Shown piece by piece: positions 1 to 7,235 of a stretch of DNA of 20,118 bases. Origin of the DNA: JBGPBY01 sp041481485. Its GTDB lineage: Bacteria; Acidobacteriota; Terriglobia; 20CM-2-55-15. Both the position numbers and the translations under genes were made by a program. Each line of letters opens with the position of its first letter. Position 1 is the stretch's first letter. Location: NCBI GenBank assembly GCA_041481485.1, contig JBGPBY010000060.1, positions 1-20,118 on the forward strand. The letters run 5' to 3'. The notes beneath the pieces were generated by a model. That model had not been told where the DNA came from. It saw nothing but the letters and a program-made list of their open reading frames with translations, and did no database searches.

Positions 1-1
1 C

Positions 2-958
2 TACGATCCCGATCTGCACTTGCTTTACATCGGCACCGGCAACGGCTCACCGTGGAGCCGCTTCGTGCGCAGCCCGGGCGGCGGCGACAACTTGTACTTG
101 TCGTCGATCCTCGCGGTGAAGCCCGATACCGGAAGAATGGTGTGGTATTTCCAGGAGACGCCGCGCGAGGCGTGGGATTACACGGCGACGCAATCCATGA
201 TTCTGGCGGACCTCAACATTGGAGGCCGCACGCGCAAGGTCATCATGCAGGCTCCGAAGAATGGGTTCTTCTATGTGCTCGACCGGCTGACAGGCGAATT
301 TATTTCGGGCAAGCCGTACACGGAGGTCAACTGGGCGAAAGCGTTGGACGCGAAGGGACGGCCGATCGAGAATCCGGGCGTGCGCTATGAGAAGGGGATG
401 ACAGTGGAGATTGCACCGGGTTCGGGCGGAGGGCACAACTGGCATCCGATGGCGTTCAGTCCAGCGACGGGGTTGGTCTACATCCCGGGATCCGTAAATT
501 CGCGCATGTATCATTCAACGCCGGAGTACAAACCGCAAAAGGGCAAGCAGATTACCGGCGTGGACATGAATGATTTCGCGGCGGGCATTTCCCCGGCGGG
601 CGCGAGGATCACCGGCAAGGGAACGTTCGTGAAGGCCTGGGATCCGGTGAAGCAGGAACAGCGCTGGAGCGTCACGCAAGCCTTCAGTGCGGGCTTGCTG
701 GCGACGGCGGGCAACCTGGTGTTTGTACCGGGGAGCGATGGGAAATTAATCGCGCTGAACGCCTCGACGGGCGAGCGCGTGTGGGACGCGATGCTGGTGG
801 CAGGGATAGCAACGCCGATCACCTATGCACTTGACGGTGTGCAGTATGTGGCAGCGATCGCTGGACGCGGAGGGAATCAGCCGACCAGACTGTACGCGTT
901 CAAGCTGGACGGGAAGGCTGCGATTGTTTCTGCCAATAACCCGTCCGCTTTGCAGTGA
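2..958 (+). CDS. PQQ-dependent dehydrogenase, C-terminal part (5' truncated by window edge)
   Basis: This is the C-terminal half of a periplasmic quinoprotein (PQQ) alcohol/sugar dehydrogenase of the eight-bladed propeller type. The frame is open from base 2 (YDPDLHLLYIGTGNG...), so the true start lies upstream and the TTG at 20 is not a start. Typical family segments follow in order: GTGNGSPW, the GGDNLYLSS strand, VWYFQETPREAWDYTATQ (with the W-D-Y motif), APKNGFFYVLDRLTGEF, GGHNWHPMAFSPATGLVYIP, and a final blade (GNLVFVPGSDGKLIALNASTG). The family oxidises alcohols or other polyols and passes electrons to a cytochrome. This copy ends soon after the last blade at AFKLDG and carries no CXXCH, so it lacks the fused cytochrome c domain of quinohemoprotein ADHs. 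No cytochrome gene follows. The substrate cannot be told from this part. Confidence 0.93.
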   Translation, partial: YDPDLHLLYIGTGNGSPWSRFVRSPGGGDNLYLSSILAVKPDTGRMVWYFQETPREAWDYTATQSMILADLNIGGRTRKVIMQAPKNGFFYVLDRLTGEFISGKPYTEVNWAKALDAKGRPIENPGVRYEKGMTVEIAPGSGGGHNWHPMAFSPATGLVYIPGSVNSRMYHSTPEYKPQKGKQITGVDMNDFAAGISPAGARITGKGTFVKAWDPVKQEQRWSVTQAFSAGLLATAGNLVFVPGSDGKLIALNASTGERVWDAMLVAGIATPITYALDGVQYVAAIAGRGGNQPTRLYAFKLDGKAAIVSANNPSALQ

Positions 959-976
959 TTGACGACAGGCATTATT

Positions 977-1312
977 TTAAATTGGTTCAGTATCTCGAGG
1001 AAGTTGCTCGCCACGGGTTTGTTGTTGCTTTAGGGCATTGCGCAAAATAGTCAAATCCCGCGCTCGTTCGCTGAGTAAGTTCAGACGGACGGCAAAGGAA
1101 TTCGCATCCAGTGGCTCAATTCGAGATCGATCCGGCTGGACTCCAGCCCAATCGGCGTCGGGGTCCTCCAGCGGTTTCATCGTGTTGTATTGTCCCAGCA
1201 ATGACAGCATAAGGGAGTGGGCGGTTAGGATTCCACCGGAATGTCGGGATAAGCGGTTTTGACCAAGGGCGGGATTTTGCGCTCGAACGCTTTCGCTGCC
1301 AGGCTGATTCAC
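977..1312 (-). CDS. Doubtful small hypothetical protein (111 aa)
   Basis: An open frame on the minus strand starts at GTG 1312 with a good Shine-Dalgarno (GAGGAG about 8 nt upstream, near 1320-1326) and ends at TAA 977. The product is hydrophilic, with no signal peptide, membrane segment or motif that I recognise. Its C-terminal part is rich in R/E/L/Q and could be helical. It is the only candidate gene in the 683-bp gap between the PQQ dehydrogenase and the TRAP operon, and it runs against both. The ribosome site is the only positive evidence. An overlapping 74-codon plus-strand frame (1038-1262) is equally unrecognisable. It may be a lineage-specific gene or simply chance. Confidence 0.27.
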   Translation of the reverse strand: MNQPGSESVRAQNPALGQNRLSRHSGGILTAHSLMLSLLGQYNTMKPLEDPDADWAGVQPDRSRIEPLDANSFAVRLNLLSERARDLTILRNALKQQQTRGEQLPRDTEPI

Positions 1313-1641
1313 GCTACGTTCTCCTCATGCGTGCCGCCGCAAACTTCGCCCCGTTCAAACTTTCCATTACGAGCCTTGTAAAGTTTTTTCGCCACCGCGT
1401 GCAATCCTGACCGGAAAAAATCGCTTTCTAATTCAGGAACGGAACGGGTAGGCCCAGAAGCCAGGCCGACGCCCCACTTCTATCCTGTGACAATTGAAAA
1501 AGTGTCACAGGGCAGGAACTGAGATTCAAACGAGGCGGGATCCTGTACGGGCTGTTCGGTTGAACCCCACGACGAATTACTGGAGCTGAGACATATGAAC
1601 GGAATCGGCCCTCACACAGGTCGCCACGAAAGGAGCGTTTC
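1313..1641. other. Non-coding leader region before the TRAP operon
   Basis: There is no convincing gene in these 329 bases. The stretch holds the perfect TGTGACA/TGTCACA inverted repeat at 1484-1511 and the start-codon hairpin at 1625-1644, both listed separately. I could not find a clear sigma70 promoter: a TTGAAC at 1560-1565 has no -10 at the proper distance. No sigma54-type TGGC/TGC pair was seen. Transcription of the TRAP operon may therefore depend on an activator. Confidence 0.5.
1484..1511. promoter_or_regulatory. Perfect inverted repeat CCTGTGACA-N10-TGTCACAGG, candidate operator
   Basis: Two 9-bp arms (1484-1492 and 1503-1511) are exact reverse complements around a 10-nt A-rich spacer. 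The repeat lies about 130 bp upstream of the TatT gene. The same core, TGTGACA-N10-TGTCACA, with identical spacing occurs at 14296-14319 upstream of the DUF2339 gene. That recurrence favours a dimeric regulator site over a chance hairpin. With a 10-nt loop and no T-tract after it, it is a poor intrinsic terminator. The regulator is unknown. Confidence 0.55.
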
Positions 1642-1644
1642 GTG
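1625..1644 (+). promoter_or_regulatory. Hairpin presenting the SD in its loop, with the GTG start in its stem
   Basis: CACGAAA (1625-1631) pairs perfectly with TTTCGTG (1638-1644). The six-base loop GGAGCG contains the Shine-Dalgarno core of the TatT gene, and its GTG start (1642-1644) is the last part of the 3' arm. In mRNA this could modulate translation of the first gene of the TRAP operon. The pairing is seen directly; the regulatory role is inferred. Confidence 0.4.
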
Positions 1645-2580
1645 AAATCCAGACTCACCCTGGTTCTGATGGTTGCTTTGACCGTATCCAGTTGTTCAAT
1701 ACGCAAGGTCATTGTTGGGCAAGTTGCCAATGCGGTCACTTCGAAAGGCCCGTCGCCTCTTGAAGGCATCAAGGACGTGGATCTGGCGAGGGAATCCATC
1801 CCATCGTTCCTGGTCCTTTTCGAAAGCCTGCTGGAGCAAGTGCCCAAACACAAGGGGCTCTTGACGCAACTTTCTCAAGGCTACGCCAGCTACACCTACC
1901 TCGGCGTGCAGCAAAGTCTGGATCGCGCCAGAGGAACAGACTACAAGCTCGCGGACAGTCTTAAGGGGCGCGCCAGGTGGCTCTACCTGCGTGGCAACGA
2001 TTATGGACTGCGCGGGCTGGAGTCGGCGCATCGAGGGTTCCGCGCCAAATTCACAATTAAACCGGCCGAAGCCACGAAGGCGCTGAACAAGAAGGATCTG
2101 CCGTTGATGTATTGGACGGCCGCGAACCTTGGGATGGCCATCTCATCGGGAAGCGACGATGTGGACCTGATTGCCCGTATTCCCGAGGTCGACGCGCTGA
2201 TCGATCGTGGCCTCCAGCTTGACGAGACGTGGCGTGATGGCGCGTTTCACGAATTCGCCATTCTCCTTGCCGCCGCCAAGCCGGGGCGCGTGGACTACGA
2301 AAGCATCGAAAGTCACTATGCGAGGGCTGTCGAACTTTCGCATGGCCAAAGTGTGGGCCTCTTCGTGACGCGAGCGGAATCCGTTTCCGTTCCCCGTCAG
2401 CAGCGGGGGGAATTTCGCGAGATGCTCGAGCACGCTCTGGCTCCCCTTCCAGACGAACCCAAAAACATGACGCTGATGAACGAGCTTGCCCGGCGCCGCG
2501 CCGACTGGCTGCTCGAACGCATCGATGATCTGATCCTCAATACGGAAATCGCCAACGACAACGAAAAGGAGGAACGATGA
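1642..2580 (+). CDS. TatT-like lipoprotein, TRAP transporter-associated TPR protein
   Basis: A 312-aa periplasmic lipoprotein resembling TatT (Treponema pallidum Tp0956 type), the helical TPR-like partner of TPAT TRAP transporters. Members of this family bind the P-type solute receptor and may pass ligand to it. The N-terminus has a signal peptide with a lipobox V-S-S-C18. The rest is helix-rich, with the family's recognisable segments: LLTQLSQGYASYTYLGVQ, LYLRGNDYGLRGLE, the middle LPLMYWTAANLGMAIS, and a C-terminal R-R-x-x-DWLLERIDDL. The GTG start at 1642 is chosen because AGGAG (1631-1635) lies 6 nt upstream and because it gives a clean signal peptide. The stop overlaps the dctP start by ATGA (2577-2580), so the two are translationally coupled. 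Assignment to the TatT family is from sequence pattern and gene order. Confidence 0.86.
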   Translation: MKSRLTLVLMVALTVSSCSIRKVIVGQVANAVTSKGPSPLEGIKDVDLARESIPSFLVLFESLLEQVPKHKGLLTQLSQGYASYTYLGVQQSLDRARGTDYKLADSLKGRARWLYLRGNDYGLRGLESAHRGFRAKFTIKPAEATKALNKKDLPLMYWTAANLGMAISSGSDDVDLIARIPEVDALIDRGLQLDETWRDGAFHEFAILLAAAKPGRVDYESIESHYARAVELSHGQSVGLFVTRAESVSVPRQQRGEFREMLEHALAPLPDEPKNMTLMNELARRRADWLLERIDDLILNTEIANDNEKEER

Positions 2581-3593
2581 ACGCTCTCGTTCGCGCCGCC
2601 GCAGTGATCCTTGTGATCGCTCTGTCTGTCGTCGCCTATGCCCAAACGACGCAGCCCATCCAGATCAAGCTTGCAACAGTCGCGCCGAAGGACTCGCCCT
2701 GGTACGAAGTGATGGACCGCATGGGTCAGGACTGGAAGCGCGCGACGAATGGGAAGGTCGTGGTGCAGATCTATCCCGCAGGCGTACTTGGCAACGAGAA
2801 CGACATGTTGAGAAAGGTCAAACTTGGACAGATTCAGGGCGCAGGTCTGTCTGGAGTGGGCTTGAGTAAGGTCGCTCCCGGAATCGATGCCCTGCAACTG
2901 CCCATGCTCGTCGATTCATACGAGGCTCTGGACCGGATACGCAACGGTATGGAGCCGCGGCTGAGAGAGGCGATCGACAAGGCGGGATTCAAGGTGGTCA
3001 ACTTTTCCGACGTCGGATGGGTGCGCTTCTTTACTGTCTCCAGAGCCCGCACGCCTGAAGATTTGAAAAAACTGAAGCTGTTCATCAACTCGGATGATCC
3101 CGCCTCGGAGTTGCTCTACAAGGATCTCAAATTCAGGCCCGTGCCTCTTGGTGTGACAGACATGCTCACGTCGCTTCAGACCAGGCTAATCGAAGCCTTT
3201 GATGTGCCACCGCTTCTGGCATTGAGCGATCAGTCTTTCGCATTGGCCAAACACATGATCGACGTGAAGTGGGCGCCCCTGCTCGGCGCCACGATTATCG
3301 ACAAGAAAACCTGGGAGCGAATACCCGAAGCGACGCGGCCTGAACTGGAACGGATCGCTCGAGAATCCGGCGCAGCCCTCCGAGCCAAGATCCACGCATC
3401 CGACGAGGAGGCCATTACGACAATGAAAAAATATGGACTCATCGTCGAATCCCTCACACCCGCGGAACTCGCCGAGTGGAAAGCCATGGGTAAAACAGCG
3501 CGGGAAGAGTTGAAGAAGCGTGGCATGGTTCCTGCCGCCGATTACGACGAAGCGGTTTTGCTGAGCGCCGATCCAGCCATCCCCGCGAAGTAG
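2577..3593 (+). CDS. dctP: TRAP transporter solute-binding protein (DctP/TatP-like)
   Basis: A 338-aa periplasmic receptor that captures the solute and delivers it to the QM permease. A signal peptide (about residues 1-22, ending AYA-QT) is followed by the DctP fold: IKLATVAPKDSPW at the mature N-terminus, NGKVVVQIYPAGVLGNENDMLRKVKLGQIQ near 58-87, and the LQTRLIEAFDVPP segment near 200-212. A strong SD, AAGGAGG (2566-2572), precedes the ATG. In ordinary DctP proteins an arginine in an L-K-x-R-V-P segment binds the ligand carboxylate. Here the matching stretch reads LKLFINS, with Phe169 where Arg is expected. Together with the TatT neighbour, this points to a TPAT receptor whose ligand is probably not a simple dicarboxylate or sialic acid. 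It ends in TAG, so TAG is a normal stop in this genome. Confidence 0.93.
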   Translation: MNALVRAAAVILVIALSVVAYAQTTQPIQIKLATVAPKDSPWYEVMDRMGQDWKRATNGKVVVQIYPAGVLGNENDMLRKVKLGQIQGAGLSGVGLSKVAPGIDALQLPMLVDSYEALDRIRNGMEPRLREAIDKAGFKVVNFSDVGWVRFFTVSRARTPEDLKKLKLFINSDDPASELLYKDLKFRPVPLGVTDMLTSLQTRLIEAFDVPPLLALSDQSFALAKHMIDVKWAPLLGATIIDKKTWERIPEATRPELERIARESGAALRAKIHASDEEAITTMKKYGLIVESLTPAELAEWKAMGKTAREELKKRGMVPAADYDEAVLLSADPAIPAK

Positions 3594-3604
3594 GTAACCG
3601 AGCC

Positions 3605-5419
3605 ATGTATAGCGCGAGCGCCGTTTCTATCGGCCGGAAAATTGAAAACGGCTTCTCGACCATGGCGCTCGCCTTGATGGCCGCGATTCCAGTGGCTGCC
3701 CTGATTGGCCGTGAGGTGTTCGGGCACGCTGTCACAGGATCGAAACCGTTCGTCGAACATCTGACGTTTACCGTCACCTTTCTCGGCGCCGCGCTCGCCG
3801 CCGGATCAGGGCAACTGATTGCCATGTCGACGCCGAGCCTGCTTCCGAAGCGATTTGCCGGAGCGGCGCGTATCGTAACGTCCGGAATTGCCGCGATGAT
3901 CTCGATTGCGATGGCATACGCGTCAATTGAGGTACTGCGCATCGACTATCGCGAATTCGTCGATAGCGGCGCAGCCGTCGCATTTGGAATACCCGTGTGG
4001 GTGTTCGTTGCCCTCATGCCTCTGGCGCTGGCGCTGATTGCCTTGCGGATGCTCTGGACCGCGTCAGAGCGCTGGAAGGGAAGGTGGCTTGCTTTTGCAG
4101 TAGCTGTCCTCTCCGCAGCGTTCCTGGTTCTGCCTGGCCTGGAGACGCGAAGTCTTCTCTGGCTCGCGCTGTGCGGTTTGGCTGTGGCCACGGCCCTTGG
4201 ACTACCCGTGTTCGCGGCATTGGGCGGGGCAGGAATGTTGTTGTTCTGGGGTGCGGATTTCCCAATCTCCTCTGTTCCGCAAAACGCTTACGATCTGACC
4301 AATACGGATCTGCTGCCGGCCTTGCCCCTGTTTGCGCTGGCCGGATATTTTCTCGCGGAAGGCGGCGCCGGCAAGCGTCTCATGCGGGCGTTCGATGCTC
4401 TGTTCGGATGGCTGCCCGGCGGCCTTGCCATCGTGGTCACCATCGTTCTGGCATTTTTCACAACGTTGGGATCCGGCGTGACAATTCTTTCGCTCGGTGG
4501 ACTAATCCTGCCCGCAATGCTCAAGGCCGGTTATTCGGAGAAATCCTCAATTGGTTTGGTCACGGTTGGTGGTTCAACGGGGCTGCTCTTTCCACCCAGT
4601 CTGCCGGTGATTCTATACGGCATCCGGGCGGGTACGCCGATCGACCGCTTGTTCATCGGAGGATTGATTCCCGGCTTCCTGCTGGTGCTCGTCGTCGCCG
4701 GATGGGGCGCGCTTCAGGGTCATCGGGCTGGCGCGCCCACGAAGCCATTCGTGGCGAAGAAAATCCTTCCCGCACTTTGGAGCGCGAAGTGGGATCTCTT
4801 CACGCCCGTAATCGTGCTCGTGGGGTTTTTCGGTGGCCGCGCCACACTCGTCGAGGCCGCCGCGTTGACGGTTTTCTACACGCTGTTTGTGGAATGTGTC
4901 GTCCATCGAGAGCTCCGATTTACGAAGGATGGCGTACGGATCGCGGTCGAGTGTTCCGCCATGGTTGGCGGTTTTCTGATCCTGCTCGGCGTGGCGCTTG
5001 GCTTCATGAACTACCTGACACTGCAAGATGTTCCCACAAGGATTCTAGAGCTTGCGCAAGCGCACATCTCCTCGCGGGTAATCTTCCTGCTGGCGCTGAA
5101 TCTGTTTTTGATTGTGGTGGGAGCGGTCACGGACATTTTTTCCGCCATCCTCGTGATCGTTCCGCTCCTTGTACCGCTCGCGAAGTATTACCAGATTGAG
5201 CCGGTGCATCTCGGCGTCATCTTCCTGACGAACATGGAACTCGGATACCTGATGCCGCCCATGGGCGAGAATCTTTTCCTCTCATCGATTCGTTTCAAGC
5301 AAAAGCTGGGCTGGATATACGCGTCGACGATTCCCTACCTGATCCTGATCGTCGTTGTCGTTCTGCTCGTGACCTATGCGCCGGAACTGACTCTCGCGCC
5401 GGTAAGATGGCTGAGATGA
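3605..5419 (+). CDS. dctQM: Fused TRAP transporter permease DctQ-DctM
   Basis: A 604-aa inner-membrane protein that joins the small (Q) and large (M) TRAP subunits. It moves the solute delivered by DctP, normally driven by a sodium gradient. Residues about 1-156 form the four-helix Q part, including the conserved region GREVFGHAVTGSKPFVEHLTF. Residues about 160-604 form the M part, with many helices. Typical M motifs are PLFALAGYFLAEGG, the GLVTVGGSTGLLFPPSLPVI discontinuous-helix hairpin, and the C-terminal LGVIFLTNMELGYLMPPMGENLFL. An unfused M subunit is usually near 430 aa, so the extra length is accounted for by Q. The gene begins 11 nt after dctP with only a weak TAGGT ribosome site, consistent with coupling to dctP. 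Longer open frames inside it in other phases are GC shadows. Confidence 0.95.
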   Translation: MYSASAVSIGRKIENGFSTMALALMAAIPVAALIGREVFGHAVTGSKPFVEHLTFTVTFLGAALAAGSGQLIAMSTPSLLPKRFAGAARIVTSGIAAMISIAMAYASIEVLRIDYREFVDSGAAVAFGIPVWVFVALMPLALALIALRMLWTASERWKGRWLAFAVAVLSAAFLVLPGLETRSLLWLALCGLAVATALGLPVFAALGGAGMLLFWGADFPISSVPQNAYDLTNTDLLPALPLFALAGYFLAEGGAGKRLMRAFDALFGWLPGGLAIVVTIVLAFFTTLGSGVTILSLGGLILPAMLKAGYSEKSSIGLVTVGGSTGLLFPPSLPVILYGIRAGTPIDRLFIGGLIPGFLLVLVVAGWGALQGHRAGAPTKPFVAKKILPALWSAKWDLFTPVIVLVGFFGGRATLVEAAALTVFYTLFVECVVHRELRFTKDGVRIAVECSAMVGGFLILLGVALGFMNYLTLQDVPTRILELAQAHISSRVIFLLALNLFLIVVGAVTDIFSAILVIVPLLVPLAKYYQIEPVHLGVIFLTNMELGYLMPPMGENLFLSSIRFKQKLGWIYASTIPYLILIVVVVLLVTYAPELTLAPVRWLR

Positions 5420-5493
5420 CGCAGGCGCTACCAGCCTCTCGCGCGCAGCGGCTTACTCTTACTCTCGCGTGGAACGTCATACACAATATTGAG

Positions 5494-5521
5494 TTCAGAA
5501 TGTCCCTAATGAAATTATAAT
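5494..5521 (+). promoter_or_regulatory. Candidate sigma70 promoter for the repeat-protein cluster
   Basis: A perfect -10 box TATAAT (5516-5521) has TTCAGA (5494-5499, 4 of 6 matches to TTGACA) 16 bp upstream, in the gap after the TRAP operon and about 40 bp before the GTG start at 5562. Two direct copies of ATAATCACG (5517-5525 and 5531-5539) overlap the -10 and the likely start site, and could bind a regulator. Called by eye. Confidence 0.5.
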
Positions 5522-5561
5522 CACGGGCTAATAATCACGAACAGATGGCGAAAGGTAGCAC

Positions 5562-6821
5562 GTGAAAGCACTTTGGCTCATCGTAGCACTGGCAGCCGCG
5601 GGAATTCAGGCGGCGCCACAGCGTCAGTCGCCCGCCGAGACCGGAACCATTTCTGGAGTCGTACGTCGCGCCGACACAAACACACCGGTGGCCGGGGTCA
5701 AGGTCCACCTCGATCGCGCAAACGTCGAATTCGATTTTGACACTCTGAATCTAGGCGCGAAGCCGGTAGTTGCGAAATCGGAAGAAGACGGACGCTTCAG
5801 CTTCAAAGAAATACCCCCGGGAAAATATTACATACGGATCGAAGACCCTCCGGGATTTCTACGGGCCGATAAGGAAGTCGATTTCTCCGGACTTCCCGTG
5901 ACCATTGTGCCGGACCAGCGTCTGGACGACATCGTCTTCCGAATCTTGCCTCGAGGAAACATCAGCGGACGTATCCTTGGCGTCGACGGCAGACCACTGG
6001 CAGGCGCTACTGTCGAAGTGGTGTGTGTGTTCTATCGGGAGGGCGAGCCGAAGCTGGAGGGTTGCGCAAATGGGTCGACGACAGATATGCAGGGCAACTA
6101 TCGCCTGTTCTGGCTATCTCCGGGCAATTACTACGTTCGCACGCAGTACCATCCAAGTTTGGACTACTACCCACCGAATGTTTACTATCCCGGCACTCTT
6201 GAGGGCTTCCGCGCAACGCCCATTCAAATCAAACCAGGATCCGAGATAACAGGAATCGACTTCTCCCTCGTCGTGCCTCCGAAAGTTCCAGGCTTTACTG
6301 TGACCGGAAAAATCGTCGGATTGCCACCAGCGGCTGCGGACATACCGATACCGTACATGCATTTGATGCCGCACGATAAGGCGGCGGAGCACAAGGATTT
6401 TCAATATACAAACGTTGCCAACGACATCACTGGTGGCAACTTCCACATTCGTGGTGTTCCTTCCGGCGTCTATGAACTATGGGCGGACTTAAGTGATGAC
6501 AATCGGCTCCGGTATGCGGCGCGCACGACCGTTACAATTGCCGGGTCGAACCTGGAAGGCGTGGTTGCGGACGTCATACCTGTCGTAGACCTTCACGGGC
6601 GACTCCTTTTCGATGGCAGGCCACCGGGAAAGCCCCTCGGGAAAAATGATGGACCTCCGCGAGTTCGGGCGATCGACGGAACGCCCGGATACGCAGGATT
6701 TCAATACGATCCCAGGGGATTTCAGTTCAACAAAAATACTGGAGAGTTCACGCTCTTTCGCGTCCCCGCGGGCCGATACAAATTCGACTATTATCCTCCT
6801 TCTGATTTCTCCAACGCCTAG
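5562..6821 (+). CDS. Secreted carboxypeptidase regulatory-like repeat protein, N-terminal 419 codons before an in-frame TAG
   Basis: An exported protein built of beta-sandwich repeats of the carboxypeptidase D regulatory-like type, common in Acidobacteriota and usually thought to be envelope-associated with no known enzyme activity. A signal peptide (MKALWLIVALAAAGIQA) is followed by repeats starting near residues 28 (GTISGVVRRADTNTPVAGVKV), 132 (GNISGRILGVDGRPLAGATVEV), about 245 (FTVTGKIVGLPP) and about 345 (DLHGRLLFDGRPP). Each repeat has the usual 'DGRFSFKEIPPGKYYIR' type second half. Start GTG 5562 has AAAGGT (5551-5556) upstream. The frame stops at TAG 6819-6821 in the middle of a fourth-repeat motif, and the same frame stays open on the other side to 7235. 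The intact gene would be 5562-7235 (558 codons including stop). The TAG sits where the family usually has tyrosine, one base from TAT or TAC. Confidence 0.85.
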   Translation: MKALWLIVALAAAGIQAAPQRQSPAETGTISGVVRRADTNTPVAGVKVHLDRANVEFDFDTLNLGAKPVVAKSEEDGRFSFKEIPPGKYYIRIEDPPGFLRADKEVDFSGLPVTIVPDQRLDDIVFRILPRGNISGRILGVDGRPLAGATVEVVCVFYREGEPKLEGCANGSTTDMQGNYRLFWLSPGNYYVRTQYHPSLDYYPPNVYYPGTLEGFRATPIQIKPGSEITGIDFSLVVPPKVPGFTVTGKIVGLPPAAADIPIPYMHLMPHDKAAEHKDFQYTNVANDITGGNFHIRGVPSGVYELWADLSDDNRLRYAARTTVTIAGSNLEGVVADVIPVVDLHGRLLFDGRPPGKPLGKNDGPPRVRAIDGTPGYAGFQYDPRGFQFNKNTGEFTLFRVPAGRYKFDYYPPSDFSNA

Positions 6822-7235
6822 ATCGCGGACATACGTCAAGGCAATCGAAGCATTCTGGATGGTTTCAATGTCGCCGATTCAAATCAACCAATCGATATCC
6901 TAATTAGCTTGTCAGGAGGAACCATCGATGGCGTCGCCGTTGGCGCGAATTCGAATCCGTACGCGGGAGCGAAAGTCGTCATTGATTCCACTGCCGATAC
7001 ATACACGAATTCGATCGGATTTGGTTCTGTAATGTCGGACAAGGAAGGTCATTTTTCGATACAGAGACTGGCGCCCGGCCAATACAAGATCTACGCATGG
7101 GAAAAGCTTCCGGAGGGAAACCCCTGGTGGAACGCAGACTTCATGCGGCGTTATGAACTGCTCGGTCAGACGATCGATGTGAGTGCCGGAAAAACAACAT
7201 CAATTCAGGTCAAGACAATTCCCGGAGAGGAATGA
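6822..7235 (+). pseudogene. C-terminal remainder of the same repeat protein after the TAG (longest start-bounded ORF 6909-7235)
   Basis: This continues the frame of the preceding gene without any shift. It reads IADIRQGNRSILDGFNV, which joins naturally onto the pre-stop PPSDFSNA, and then a full fifth regulatory-like repeat (GGTIDGVAVGANSNPYAGAKVV ... DKEGHFSIQRLAPGQYKIYAW) ending at TGA 7233-7235. The only later start-like codon is TTG 6909. It falls inside the repeat's first strand, with an unconvincing ribosome site and no signal peptide, so this is not likely an independent gene. It may be the dead end of a nonsense-mutated gene, a readthrough extension, or the product of a sequencing error at 6821. 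The last codons overlap the next gene's ATG. Confidence 0.75.

Noticed and set aside
1484..1511. CRP/FNR site reading of the TGTGA/TCACA arms
   Set aside because: CRP sites have a 6-bp spacer between TGTGA and TCACA; here it is 14 bp in both copies.
1428..1853. 141-codon minus-strand ORF across the TRAP leader and the TatT gene
   Set aside because: It overlaps the confident lipoprotein gene and the regulatory repeat; no recognisable features.
3997..5199. 400-codon plus-strand ORF inside the TRAP permease
   Set aside because: It is a GC-driven alternative phase of the clear DctM coding sequence; its product is Arg/Gly/Cys-rich with no domain.
5489..5494. TTGAGT as -35 box for the TATAAT at 5516
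   Set aside because: The spacing would be 21 bp; TTCAGA at 5494 gives 16 bp and is preferred.
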